From: Polyangia bacterium
GTDB lineage: Bacteria > Myxococcota_A > Polyangia > Fen-1088
NCBI GenBank assembly: GCA_036268875.1
Contig: DATATI010000007.1
Span: forward strand, 1 to 64,000
Direction: 5' to 3'
Length of the DNA: 64,000 bases
Position numbers and translations under genes: made by a program. Below the pieces are notes generated by a model that worked only from the letters and a program-made list of their open reading frames with translations, made no database searches and was not told the DNA's origin. This document shows positions 16,036 through 24,554 of this stretch, piece by piece (the first letter of the stretch is position 1; each line of letters opens with the position of its first letter).

Positions 16036-17250
16036 ATGGGTCGAGCTTTGCGTCTGTCTCATCTTTCGTTGATCGGGTTGCTGTTCGCCATCGAAGCCGC
16101 GTCGATCGAGCCGGCTTTCGCGCAGGACGCCGCCCAGCAAGGGGCATCCAACGCGACCACCTTCGACAGCGCCCAGGGCTCCGTCCGGCCGCCCAGCGCC
16201 GGCGTCCTCAACCCTGACACCTCCGTGATCGTCGACGGTAGCTTTGGCTATTACGGCCGCCACCGCTCTGACTTCGCCGGCATCGGGATCCCCGTCTCCG
16301 GCGACGACCCCAGCAATTCCAAGGAAGGCTTCACGCTGCAAGAAGTGGAGCTGGCGTTTCAGGCGGCGGTCGATCCCTACCTGGAAGCGGCGGTCTTTCT
16401 CACCATTCCCAACCTCGAGGGCATCGAGGTCGAGGAGGCGTACCTGCTGACCACTGCGTTGCCGGCCAACTTACAGATCAAGGCCGGCACGTTCCGCTCG
16501 CAGCTCGGTCGCAACAATGGACAGCATTTGCACCTGCAGCACTTCACCAGGCGGCCCCTGATGACGCCGCTCCTGTTCGGCGCTGACGGCTTCCGCGCGC
16601 CCGGCTTGCAGGTCTCGCTGCTGCTGCCGGGGCTGCCCTGGTTCGCCACCCTCTACGCAGAAGCGTTCAGCGTCGGCGCGCCCGATGCCGGCGTCGTCTC
16701 GACGTTCGGCGGCGGCAGCCGCGGGCCCACCAGCCTGGCGTACACCGGCGTTCTGGAACAATTCTGGTCGCCGTCGGACGCGACGTCGGTCTTCCTGGGC
16801 CTGAACTTCGCGACCGCCATCGCTTCCGAGTGCGCGGCGCCTCCCTGTGGCAGCGGCCGGCGGGACTATCTTTATGGTGGCGATCTGTACTTCAAGTGGA
16901 GGCCGCCCACCGTGGTCGGTGAAATGGGCAGCCTGATGTGGAGCACGGAATATTTCGCTCGCACCATCTCCGAAGGCGGACCAACCGAGGCGGCGCTTTA
17001 CACCGAACCCGTGGTCCAGCTGGCCAAGCGCTGGTACCTGGGCGCCCGTTTCGATCTGACCGGCGTGCCGGCCGGCCCCAACGTTCCGCGGCGGTACGGC
17101 GTGGCGGGATCCGTGACGTTCGCGCCGAGTGAGTTCTCGCGCTTCCGTCTTTACGCCCAGAACCTTTCAGGCCCCGAGGTGCCAAGCGCGCTGATCGGCT
17201 TCCTCCAGCTTGAACTTTCCATCGGTGCCCACGGAGCGCATCCGTTCTGA
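16036..17250 (+). CDS. Outer-membrane beta-barrel (porin-like) protein, possibly metal-linked
   Basis: A 404-residue protein with a signal peptide ending in AFAQD, then a barrel with alternating strands. It begins PDTSVIVDGSFGYYG and ends with a strand and the tail SIGAHGAHPF. Tails of this GAHGAHPF form are typical of a family of deltaproteobacterial outer-membrane proteins often annotated as zinc-regulated receptors, but no TonB box or plug domain is visible. I chose the ATG at 16036 because GAGGAGG lies 7 bases upstream; an in-frame ATG at 15970 lacks a site. Confidence 0.75.
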   Translation: MGRALRLSHLSLIGLLFAIEAASIEPAFAQDAAQQGASNATTFDSAQGSVRPPSAGVLNPDTSVIVDGSFGYYGRHRSDFAGIGIPVSGDDPSNSKEGFTLQEVELAFQAAVDPYLEAAVFLTIPNLEGIEVEEAYLLTTALPANLQIKAGTFRSQLGRNNGQHLHLQHFTRRPLMTPLLFGADGFRAPGLQVSLLLPGLPWFATLYAEAFSVGAPDAGVVSTFGGGSRGPTSLAYTGVLEQFWSPSDATSVFLGLNFATAIASECAAPPCGSGRRDYLYGGDLYFKWRPPTVVGEMGSLMWSTEYFARTISEGGPTEAALYTEPVVQLAKRWYLGARFDLTGVPAGPNVPRRYGVAGSVTFAPSEFSRFRLYAQNLSGPEVPSALIGFLQLELSIGAHGAHPF

Positions 17251-17295
17251 TTCGCCGGACTTAATGCGATTGCGCAATCTGCCGAACCTGCAGAT

Positions 17296-17547
17296 ATGCC
17301 CACTCTTCCTTGTGTCCACTGTGGCGCGATGTTGCTCGAGCCTGCTTACTTTCGAGTGGTCGACGCGCCCATCGCGCCCCGGGGATCCCTCATCAAGAAC
17401 GTCTGGTGGCTATGCCAGCCCTGCTACGAGGCCTTCTCGGAGGACGAGCGAAGCACCTGGTTGGCCCGTCAGGCGCCGCAGTCGGAGAGCAAGAGCAAGT
17501 GGCGGTCGGCTCTTTTCCCCTGGCTGCGCCGAAAGCAGGGTCAATAG
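17296..17547 (+). CDS. Small two-CxxC zinc-binding protein
   Basis: An 83-residue protein with CVHCG near the N-terminus and CQPCY about 35 residues later, a likely single treble-clef or ribbon zinc site. A basic, Trp-containing C-terminus (KSKWRSALFPWLRRKQ) follows. No ribosome-binding site is obvious. It overlaps the convergent EAL gene by 7 bases. It is kept as a gene because of the paired CxxC and normal codon bias; the function is unknown. Confidence 0.5.
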   Translation: MPTLPCVHCGAMLLEPAYFRVVDAPIAPRGSLIKNVWWLCQPCYEAFSEDERSTWLARQAPQSESKSKWRSALFPWLRRKQGQ

Positions 17548-18725
17548 GTCGGATCGGGAAAACCGCGGCCCGGGCGACAGAAGAGATATCCCTGGTAAAG
17601 GTCGCCGCCGAGCTCGGTCAGGCAGTCTCGCTCTTCTGGCACCTCGACGCCTTCGGCGACGATGGTGGTCTGCAGATCGCGGCAAAGCGTGGCGAAGGAG
17701 TGGAAGATTCTCTGTTTCGTCGGCGAATGATCAATCCCGCGCACCAGGAACATGTCCACTTTGACAATCTCGGGCTCGAGCAGGGCAAAGCTGGACAGGC
17801 CCGCGTAGCCCGCGCCCAGATCGTCCAGGGCGATTCGAAATCCGAGATGGCGCAAGCCGGCCACCTTGTCGACAACACCGGAAATCTGGTCCAGGGCGGC
17901 GCGCTCGGTTATCTCCAGGACGATCCGTGAAGCAAAAGGCGTCAGAGCTCCGTAGGTCGCGCAAAGTTCCGGATCCAGAAGATCCAGAGGATGGAGATTG
18001 ACGAACACGTTCACGTTGGGCGGGACGTCGGCGATCTGATCGGCGATCCGCCGGCGGACCCGGCGGCCCAGCTCGTCGGTGCGGACCAGGCGCTCGGCGG
18101 CGTCGACGAAATCGACCGGGCTGCGCAGCGTTGGCTCATCCGTGCGCAGCAGAGCCTCGTAAGCGACCACTTCCCGCTTCTTCCAGGAAAGAATCGGTTG
18201 CATGGCCATCCACATCCGATCCAGGGCGGCGTTGAACCGCGGTTCCAGGCCGGCCCGATCGGCCAGTGGCTTTTCAGCGATGTTGTTCGCGGCGTTCCGG
18301 CTGACAATGGCCAGTCGGTGCATCTGCGCCGCCCGCTCCACCAGATTGACCAGCTCCGCTCCGTTCACGGGCTTGGTGAGATACCGGAAGGCGCCGCCTT
18401 CCATCGCCTTGATGACCCCTTCCAAAGCCGGCCTGCCGGTCATGAACACGACCGGCACGTCCTGATCCCGTTCGCGAATCGCACGCAGCATGTGCAGGCC
18501 GCTCATTCCGGGCATTTCGACGTCGCTGACCACGACGTCGAAGGCGGTGTGCTCGACCAGTCCGATCGCCTGCTTGCCGTCGGCGGCGGTGGTCACGGTG
18601 TTCCCGGCCTTGGCCAGAAGCCGACTCATGGCGCGCGCAACGGTTGGCTCATCGTCAACCAGCAATACGTGGACCGGGGCGGACCCGTCGGTGGTGTCGG
18701 CAGACGCGCTCAGCGTCGATAGCAT
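17541..18725 (-). CDS. Response regulator with EAL (c-di-GMP phosphodiesterase) output
   Basis: The receiver domain (about residues 18-135) has LLVDDE, phospho-acceptor VVVSDVEMPG and the Lys in YLTKPVN. After a helical linker, the EAL domain has AYEALLR (the EAL signature), an Asn in VFVNLHPLD, EITER, LDDLGAG, VKVDM and EGVE. All metal and catalytic positions appear present, so hydrolysis of c-di-GMP is expected. GGAGG lies upstream of the ATG. It is divergent from a histidine kinase gene (18997), which is its probable partner. Such proteins tune motility, biofilm and development in myxobacteria. Confidence 0.92.
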   Translation of the reverse strand: MLSTLSASADTTDGSAPVHVLLVDDEPTVARAMSRLLAKAGNTVTTAADGKQAIGLVEHTAFDVVVSDVEMPGMSGLHMLRAIRERDQDVPVVFMTGRPALEGVIKAMEGGAFRYLTKPVNGAELVNLVERAAQMHRLAIVSRNAANNIAEKPLADRAGLEPRFNAALDRMWMAMQPILSWKKREVVAYEALLRTDEPTLRSPVDFVDAAERLVRTDELGRRVRRRIADQIADVPPNVNVFVNLHPLDLLDPELCATYGALTPFASRIVLEITERAALDQISGVVDKVAGLRHLGFRIALDDLGAGYAGLSSFALLEPEIVKVDMFLVRGIDHSPTKQRIFHSFATLCRDLQTTIVAEGVEVPEERDCLTELGGDLYQGYLFCRPGRGFPDPTY

Positions 18726-18996
18726 AATGATGGGCCTCCGATGTTGTTATCGGCGATGAGGCGATGCACCTTGAACGGCCCGAGCACCGGGGGCGCATCA
18801 TTCATCACATGTGTTCTCCCTCGCCGGACGATGGCGCTCCGACGTGAAAACGCGCCGGCGGTCCAGATGGCAGCCGTTCGTTGTCGGCGCCAGTCGGGTC
18901 GCGTAATATCCGCCCGTGCCGAGCGGCTTCCAACCTGTGGCTCACGCTCTTCCAATCCGCGAAGGTGCGGAGCGTCGCTGAAGGGGACCAGCGCAG
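18726..18996. promoter_or_regulatory. Shared upstream region of the EAL regulator and the histidine kinase
   Basis: These 271 bases separate two divergent genes and must hold both promoters. A TAATAT (18904-18909) could be a -10 for the rightward kinase, but no good -35 is seen. On the minus strand a 31-codon open frame (18805 to 18710) starts at an ATG and overlaps the EAL start. It might be a leader peptide coupled to EAL translation, though its coding nature is unproven. Confidence 0.4.
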
Positions 18997-20016
18997 GTGC
19001 GAGCCCGTCCGGCATGGCAGAAATACGGCGCTTCGGTCGCCCTCACCCTCATGGTGATGGCGGGGCGGATGGGGCTGGATCCCTGGTGGGGCCGCTCTCA
19101 TAACCGCCATCTGGTGTTTCTGCCGACTGTGCTGGTGGTCGCCTGGCTTTTCGGCCTCGGTCCGGGAATCGCCTCCGCGGCGCTCTTCACCGGCGCGCTC
19201 GGTCTTTACTGGCGAGAACCGGGAGAGGGTTTCCTGCGCGCCAACACCGATCTTCTGCTATTCGCGGCGGTGAGCGCGGCGATCTGCGCCCTCATTCACT
19301 CGTTGCACGCGGCCCAGCGACGGGCCAACGCCGAGACGACCGCCCGCGAACAACTGCTGGCGATCGTCGCCCACGATCTTCGCAACCCGCTGACGGCCAT
19401 CACCATCGCAGTGGCCGGACTTCAGATGATTCCGTCAGAAGAGCAATCGGGACGGCGCAATTTGAAGGTCATCGAGCGCGCCACCTTGCGCATGGACCGA
19501 CTCATCGGCGACCTGGTGGACGCCACCCATATCGAACAGGGCGACTTTGTCGTCGAACGCGCCCCAGAACGCGTCGATGGTTTGCTGCAAGAGGTGGTCG
19601 ATCTCTTCCTGCCTCAGGCACAAGAACAACAATTGACCGTCGATGTCACCGGCGGGGCCAGTGACAGGGTGGTCCTCTGCGACCGCAACCGAATCATCCA
19701 GGTGCTCGGCAACCTGATGGGAAACGCCATCAAGTTCACGCCGCCGGGCGGACGGATCACCGTGCGGACCATCGAGCGCGGCGAGACCGTCCGCTTTGAA
19801 ATCGAGGACACCGGCCCGGGCATCAAGGCGGAGCATCTCACCCATATCTTCGAACGTTATTGGAAAAGCGAACCGCGCGGAACCGGCCTGGGCCTGTTCA
19901 TTGCCAAGAGCATCGTCGCCGCGCACGGCGGCGATCTGCGCGTCCAGAGCGAGCCCGGACACGGCGCCCTGTTCTCATTCGAGATCGCCCGCACTGACAG
20001 ACAGCCAGCGCCTTGA
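18997..20016 (+). CDS. Membrane histidine kinase with DUF4118-like sensor region
   Basis: A 339-residue protein. About four hydrophobic segments in the first 105 residues, including WLFGLGPGIASAAL and LLLFAAVSAAICALIH, resemble the DUF4118/KdpD membrane module. The HisKA H-box is IVAHDLRNPLTAI (His about 128). The HATPase has an N-box (NLMGNAIKFTPPGG), a G1 box (EIEDTGPGI) and a G2 box (GTGLGLFIAKSIVAAHGG). It has no periplasmic sensor domain. It starts at a GTG with AAGGGGA upstream. Divergent from the REC-EAL gene, its probable phosphotransfer target. Confidence 0.9.
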   Translation: MRARPAWQKYGASVALTLMVMAGRMGLDPWWGRSHNRHLVFLPTVLVVAWLFGLGPGIASAALFTGALGLYWREPGEGFLRANTDLLLFAAVSAAICALIHSLHAAQRRANAETTAREQLLAIVAHDLRNPLTAITIAVAGLQMIPSEEQSGRRNLKVIERATLRMDRLIGDLVDATHIEQGDFVVERAPERVDGLLQEVVDLFLPQAQEQQLTVDVTGGASDRVVLCDRNRIIQVLGNLMGNAIKFTPPGGRITVRTIERGETVRFEIEDTGPGIKAEHLTHIFERYWKSEPRGTGLGLFIAKSIVAAHGGDLRVQSEPGHGALFSFEIARTDRQPAP

Positions 20017-20048
20017 CCGACGGAGCCGGCGTCTGGTTGGATGCCAGC

Positions 20049-20675
20049 ATGGTGCGCGCAATTGCCCCGATCCTCATCGCCGGCTGGTTGGCGCTGCCGT
20101 CTGCCGGGTGCTCGACCGCCCAGAGTCAGTCTGCCGATGGCGCCACCAGCGATGCAGGCCCCGCCGATAACGCCAGCACCACCGATGGCGCGGGCGAGGC
20201 CGGCTCAACTTGCTTACATGAGCCCGACCTCACGCGCGCCGCCCCGGTGTGTAACGCCGCGGTCAACAGCGCGCAGGCCGTGCCTTTCACGGCGCGCACC
20301 GGCGCGCCACCGCCGCCCAGCGGCGGAACGATCGTCGACGGCGTCTACGTGTCGACGGCGGCCGAAGGATTCGGCGCGATCACCCCGGCTGGCCGCCGCA
20401 TCACCCTCGTCGTCCTGGCGGGGGCGACCAAGATGCTGTGGAAAGGCGAGATCCTGGACGCCACCGGCGCCACTGTTTCCTTGTCGTTCACCGCCAACAC
20501 CAGCATCGCCACCTCGGGCAACCAGATCACCTTCACCGTCGATTGCGCCTCTGCCTCACCGTCACCCATTCCGCCTGCCCTGACGTACACCGCTGCCCCC
20601 GGGCTATTGCTGTTCTCCCTGACAAGCGGCGCCGACACCGCGGTGACGACCTATACGCGCACCGGCTGCCCTTAA
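20049..20675 (+). CDS. Hypothetical lipoprotein
   Basis: The signal peptide ends LPSAGC (lipobox), followed by an Ala/Ser/Asp/Gly-rich linker and a C-terminal beta-rich region of about 140 residues containing GGTIVDGVYVSTAAEGFG and two Cys-bearing ends. It is probably an outer-membrane lipoprotein. No family is recognised. I chose the ATG at 20049 because it gives a standard signal peptide; a longer frame starts inside the kinase gene. It is separated from the kinase by 32 bases. Confidence 0.65.
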   Translation: MVRAIAPILIAGWLALPSAGCSTAQSQSADGATSDAGPADNASTTDGAGEAGSTCLHEPDLTRAAPVCNAAVNSAQAVPFTARTGAPPPPSGGTIVDGVYVSTAAEGFGAITPAGRRITLVVLAGATKMLWKGEILDATGATVSLSFTANTSIATSGNQITFTVDCASASPSPIPPALTYTAAPGLLLFSLTSGADTAVTTYTRTGCP

Positions 20676-20689
20676 AGATCTGCTCGCCG

Positions 20690-21115
20690 ATGAAAATAAC
20701 CCCCGATGAACTGAAGGCGATTCCTTGCCCACGGTGTTGGCGCAAGCGTCTCGGCTTCCTCTGCGACGACAACAAAACGCCGCGGGCGATCCGGTGCAGC
20801 GGCGCGGACCAGGGAACTTGCGACTACCAAAGCGACGACCGCGACGATGCGTTGTTGAAGGCCAACGCCGCCGCCAAGGCGTTTCCTTTCTACGTCGATC
20901 TCAAAGCGAAGCCCGGTCGTGACTTGAACAAGGTCATCGACCGTGCGCGCGCCGACGGCGGGACGGTGATAGCTGCGCCACCGCCGACGGCGCCGGCGCG
21001 GGCCCGGGCGTACTTCGCGAAGAAAGAGACGACCGAGCGCTTCGCCCAGGTGGCCGATGAACACAAGGATGTTGATCAGGCCTTGCCGGGATGGACCATC
21101 CGCAAAAGACGCTAG
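20690..21115 (+). CDS. Hypothetical cytosolic protein with zinc-ribbon start
   Basis: A 141-residue protein. The N-terminus MKITPDELKAIPCPRCWRKR holds one CxxC, and further Cys lie in IRCSG and GTCDYQ, giving a plausible four-Cys zinc ribbon. The rest is charged, with a Pro/Ala spacer and a helical, Lys-rich C-terminus. No known domain. It starts 15 bases after the previous gene, but nothing links their functions. Confidence 0.6.
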   Translation: MKITPDELKAIPCPRCWRKRLGFLCDDNKTPRAIRCSGADQGTCDYQSDDRDDALLKANAAAKAFPFYVDLKAKPGRDLNKVIDRARADGGTVIAAPPPTAPARARAYFAKKETTERFAQVADEHKDVDQALPGWTIRKRR

Positions 21116-21153
21116 AGAGCCGGTTCGGTCAAGGCAAACTATTTTCTGAACCA

Positions 21154-21182
21154 TTGATCAGACTCAAGGCCACTCATATCCA
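21154..21182 (+). promoter_or_regulatory. Possible sigma-70-type promoter
   Basis: TTGATC (21154-21159), a 17-base spacer and TATCCA (21177-21182) lie in a stretch of lower GC about 30 bases before the ATG at 21212. The -10 is a moderate match only. Confidence 0.3.
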
Positions 21183-21211
21183 TGGCTAGAGCGAGAACGT
21201 TACAGGAATCG

Positions 21212-22249
21212 ATGACACCAAAAGTCATGTCCAAGCTGGGTTTGTTGACTCTTTGGCCGGTTGCGCTCATCGCCTGTTCGACGTCGCCGTCGGTCGGCCC
21301 CGCAGGAAACGTCGACGCCGCCGGCGGCAGCACGGATTTGTCGCCCGGCAGCGGTGGCGCGCCTGGTAGCGGCGGCGGCGAAGCCTCGGGTGGCCGCGGC
21401 GGCGCGGCAACCGTCACAGACGCTGGCGCGAGCGACAGCGGCGGCGCGATCGACGCCCCGCTCAGCGGCGACAGCGCGCCCAGCGACGGCGGCGCCGCGT
21501 GCGTCGGGGTCTTTTGCGAGGATTTCGAGCAAGGACAACTGGATCCCGCCGTATGGGACGTCCAGACCGGCTCGGGCGGCGTGGAGACCATTCAGCAGGA
21601 CATCGTCGCCCACGGCAAGTACGCGTTGCACATGCACGGCACCGGCGCCGGCGGCGACTTTGCGCTGATCGTCTCGAAGAACATGCCCAAGGCGCTTCAA
21701 GGCGCCGGTCCGATCTTCGGTCGGGCCTACCTTTACGCGACGGCGGTCTCTGGCGCGCACGTCGAGCTGGGATTCGCCGGAACCACCCATGACCCGGCGG
21801 TGGCTGCTTCGGTGACCACCAAGGGAATGAATTTCAATTACATGGAATTCGCCGACTTCTCCGGCTCCTGGCAGCTTGGCTTCGATCTGTTCGCCCCCGA
21901 TCCGTCCATCGCCAAGGGATTCGTCGAGGAGGCGTCGTACCCGCCGGCGCGCGACAAGGCACCGGTCATGAAGTGGAACTGCATCGAGTGGGAGTTCGGC
22001 GACGATCCCGAGATGATGGTCTTGTGGGTCGACGGAAAACAGATCGACCAGTTCGACGTTCAGCACATCGACTTCACCTCGGTCGCGCGTACACCGGGAA
22101 GCGTTCTGAACGGCAAGAGCAGCGGCATCATCGGCGGCTACAACGTCTTCGGCTTCGGCCTCCACTCGTACGGCGCCTCGCCGGGCGGCGTCGATCGGTA
22201 CTATGACGACATCGTGCTGGACACCAAGCGCGTGAACTGTCTGCCGTAG
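21212..22249 (+). CDS. Secreted lipoprotein with ConA-like (Cip1-like) polysaccharide-binding/lyase domain
   Basis: The signal peptide ends WPVALIAC (lipobox), followed by about 85 residues of Gly/Ser/Asp linker and a roughly 245-residue beta-sandwich-like domain starting CVGVFCEDFEQGQLDP and ending YYDDIVLDTKRVNC. The same layout (C-E-D-F-E start, DD-x-x-hydrophobic end) is seen in the gene at 56211, a paralogue. These resemble the Cip1-like/ConA lectin-like fold, implying glycan binding or cleavage. I chose the ATG at 21212 for the AGGA site just upstream. Convergent with an esterase gene. Confidence 0.7.
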   Translation: MTPKVMSKLGLLTLWPVALIACSTSPSVGPAGNVDAAGGSTDLSPGSGGAPGSGGGEASGGRGGAATVTDAGASDSGGAIDAPLSGDSAPSDGGAACVGVFCEDFEQGQLDPAVWDVQTGSGGVETIQQDIVAHGKYALHMHGTGAGGDFALIVSKNMPKALQGAGPIFGRAYLYATAVSGAHVELGFAGTTHDPAVAASVTTKGMNFNYMEFADFSGSWQLGFDLFAPDPSIAKGFVEEASYPPARDKAPVMKWNCIEWEFGDDPEMMVLWVDGKQIDQFDVQHIDFTSVARTPGSVLNGKSSGIIGGYNVFGFGLHSYGASPGGVDRYYDDIVLDTKRVNCLP

Positions 22250-22256
22250 GCGACGC

Positions 22257-23291
22257 CTAGAACTGCTGAAAGAAGTTTCCGATCACCGCGGTCATCTGCC
22301 CCCAGGGCGAGTGGCCAAGGCCGGGAATCTCGCAGTAGGCGACCGGGTATCCCGGCAGGCAGTTGTCGTATAGAACGCAGGGCGAAAAGTTCGGGTACGC
22401 CTTCGAGGTGTCGTCGCACTGGTTCGTCTTGAGCAGACGATCGCGATCCAATCGGCTGCCGTGGATGTGATTCTGATCGTCGGCGGTGCCGTGCTCGTAA
22501 AGAGCGGCCTCGGGTCCGCGACAGTCGGCGGCGAAACGCAGCGACATCGGCAGACCACCCGCGCCCTGCCCGTGCGCCTTGACCACGTCGGCGCGCCGAC
22601 AACCCAGCATATCGGCCATCCACGAGCCGCTGCTGAACCCGGTCGCGAAGACACGGTTCTTGTCGATGCAGAAGTTCGTCTCCATGAACTGCAGAAGCGC
22701 GTCGAAGACGGCATATTCGGGTGAATCGCGCGTCTGATCCTCATAACAGCCGCTGTCCTGGCCTTGCCACTGCACGTGGATATTCGGCGTCAGACCGGGC
22801 AAGAGCATCAGGTTGCCGTAGCCGCCGCAGCCGTGCAGCGTGAAGATCAGACGGTTGGGCATCGCCGCGTTGTATCCGGTCATGTTGATGATGAAGTTGA
22901 TGTTCTTTCCGTTGACGTTGATGGTCCTCGCCCCAGCGCCGGCGCCCGGTTGCATGCACCCCATGCTGGGCGCGGCGGGCGGTTTGACGTATGGGCCGGT
23001 GGTCGCGCCGCCCGTGCCCGCGTCTTGACCGCCGTCGGTGGTTCCGGGCGCGCCACCGGCCATGCCGCCGTCCATTCCTCCGCAGCCCGCCGGTGACGTG
23101 CCGCCGCTGCCAGTCGGCACGCTGCCGCCGCCGCTGCCGGTCGGAGCGCTGTTGCCGCCGCTGCCGATTGACCCGCCACCCGTGCCCGCGCCAGGACCCA
23201 ATCCCGTGTCGCTGCTGGCACACCCGAAGAAGAAGGCCGCGCTGCCCACAACCGCAATCAAACAAACAATCGGTGATCGCATTTTCATCAT
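22257..23291 (-). CDS. Secreted PHB-depolymerase/feruloyl-esterase-like lipoprotein (paralogue of 13791)
   Basis: The signal peptide ends AAFFFGC (lipobox), then about 90 residues of Gly/Ser/Thr linker and an alpha/beta-hydrolase domain with IFTLHGCGG (oxyanion region), GFSSGSWMADMLGCRRADVV (nucleophile elbow) and IPGLGHSPWG (His candidate). It is a clear paralogue of the lipoprotein at 13791. The start at 23291 has AGGAG upstream; an in-frame start 5 codons earlier overlaps the previous gene. It is co-directional with the thaumatin-like gene (11-base spacing), so probably one operon. Confidence 0.85.
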   Translation of the reverse strand: MMKMRSPIVCLIAVVGSAAFFFGCASSDTGLGPGAGTGGGSIGSGGNSAPTGSGGGSVPTGSGGTSPAGCGGMDGGMAGGAPGTTDGGQDAGTGGATTGPYVKPPAAPSMGCMQPGAGAGARTINVNGKNINFIINMTGYNAAMPNRLIFTLHGCGGYGNLMLLPGLTPNIHVQWQGQDSGCYEDQTRDSPEYAVFDALLQFMETNFCIDKNRVFATGFSSGSWMADMLGCRRADVVKAHGQGAGGLPMSLRFAADCRGPEAALYEHGTADDQNHIHGSRLDRDRLLKTNQCDDTSKAYPNFSPCVLYDNCLPGYPVAYCEIPGLGHSPWGQMTAVIGNFFQQF

Positions 23292-23302
23292 TTGTCTCCT
23301 GA

Positions 23303-24349
23303 TCACCCATTCGGACAGAACGTCACACTGGCGCTGCTGCCCTGACGGCAGGTGTGGTACGTGTCGTCAGCGGTGGACCCGTTGTAGTCGTCGTAAGGAA
23401 AGGCCCAGGTGTGACAGAACGAGTGGACCCAGGCCGCGAAGTTGTTGTAGGGCGGCTTCTGGTAAAACATCGTGGCGTCCATCGAATCGGGACTGTCCAG
23501 CATTCCGCGATTGATCGCCGCGCACCACTTATAGTTGGTGCCAAAAAACTTGTCGCAGTTATAGGCCTGCTTCGATGACAGTCCCGCCGCGGCCGCGCAC
23601 TCGGGCTTGGCGGCGCAGGCGGCCACTTGCGAATCCAGGGCGTGACAGACGGGTTTGGCCTGGTTGGCGGGATCGGCGCAATAAACGCCGGGGGCCACGC
23701 ACTTTAGCCCGACCAGAAGTCCGTCGGGGCAATCGGTCATGATCTGTTTTCGCGGCACGAAACACCCGGCTCGCTGGTTGCACTCTGGGCCGCCACCGAC
23801 GCCGTACACTTCGGTGGGCAGCGCGATGCCGTTCTGTTCTTCAACCTTGGACAAGACGTTGCCGCGAACGATGGTGATCTGAACCCGCTCGAGCAGATTC
23901 GAATCATCGATCGGCATCGCCGAGTGCGCCTCGAACCATCCGCCGGGCATGGTCGGGTTCGCGAGCCCATAACTTCGATTTTGCCCGGTGGCCAGCATGA
24001 AATCGGTGTTGGCGGCGCTGCCCCCGACCTGCACCCGGATGAACAGCGGGATGTCACAGTTGTTGGTGATCCGAACCGTGTTGCCGGGCACCGCGGCGGG
24101 TGGCGTCGTGGAGGGAGCGGGAATGTTCACCACGAAGCCGCCGTCGGCGCCTGGCGCGCCGCCGCCACCGCCGGACGCGCCGCCGGTCGAACATGCCGCC
24201 GCCAACGGTTGTGGAACCGCGTTCGATAGCCTCGCTGGCGGCGTACCGGCGGCCGGGTCCCGATCGCAGCCTTGCGCCAAAACCAGGCCAAGCGCCACCG
24301 CGCACGCGGACCCAACCGCCGTGAAACCAAGACTGACTGGCTTGCTCAT
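23303..24349 (-). CDS. Thaumatin-like (possible GH64/TLP family) secreted lipoprotein
   Basis: The signal peptide ends LVLAQGC (lipobox). A short linker leads to a Cys-rich domain of about 260 residues with TVRITNNCDIPLFIRV at the start and HTWAFPYDDYNGS and SSASVTFCPNG at the end. This is the pattern of thaumatin-like proteins, where the FPYDD-type segment lines the acidic cleft. Some bind or hydrolyse beta-1,3-glucans. AGGAG precedes the ATG. Followed by an esterase gene. Likely a fungal or algal wall-targeting protein. Confidence 0.75.
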   Translation of the reverse strand: MSKPVSLGFTAVGSACAVALGLVLAQGCDRDPAAGTPPARLSNAVPQPLAAACSTGGASGGGGGAPGADGGFVVNIPAPSTTPPAAVPGNTVRITNNCDIPLFIRVQVGGSAANTDFMLATGQNRSYGLANPTMPGGWFEAHSAMPIDDSNLLERVQITIVRGNVLSKVEEQNGIALPTEVYGVGGGPECNQRAGCFVPRKQIMTDCPDGLLVGLKCVAPGVYCADPANQAKPVCHALDSQVAACAAKPECAAAAGLSSKQAYNCDKFFGTNYKWCAAINRGMLDSPDSMDATMFYQKPPYNNFAAWVHSFCHTWAFPYDDYNGSTADDTYHTCRQGSSASVTFCPNG

Positions 24350-24395
24350 GTCACTCCTATTTCCAACCCGACGGAGCAGCAGCGCTCGACGTCGC

Positions 24396-24431
24396 TGAGG
24401 TGTTACCTCATCTTATGTTCCGCGACGGAAC
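24396..24431. promoter_or_regulatory. Two adjacent inverted repeats upstream of the thaumatin-like gene
   Basis: TGAGGT-GTT-ACCTCA (24396-24410) and GTTCCG-CGA-CGGAAC (24417-24431) are perfect 6-base-arm palindromes with 3-base centres, 47-82 bases upstream of the start at 24349. The DNA beyond them (24440-24475) is markedly AT-rich for this genome. They look like operators for dimeric regulators next to a promoter. Confidence 0.5.
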
Positions 24432-24554
24432 GCAAATAGGTCGTGAATTATTTAAAAATCGATTTCCAGCGCTTGCTGTTTGCTGGTCCGATGCATCAAT
24501 GCCTTGGCCCGACCGATTGGTGGCCGGAAGCCCGCGACGCCGAAGCGATCAGCG

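Noticed and set aside
18726-18996. tRNA or small RNA gene in the largest divergent gap
   Set aside because: No cloverleaf or anticodon-arm pattern could be drawn; only promoter-like elements were found.
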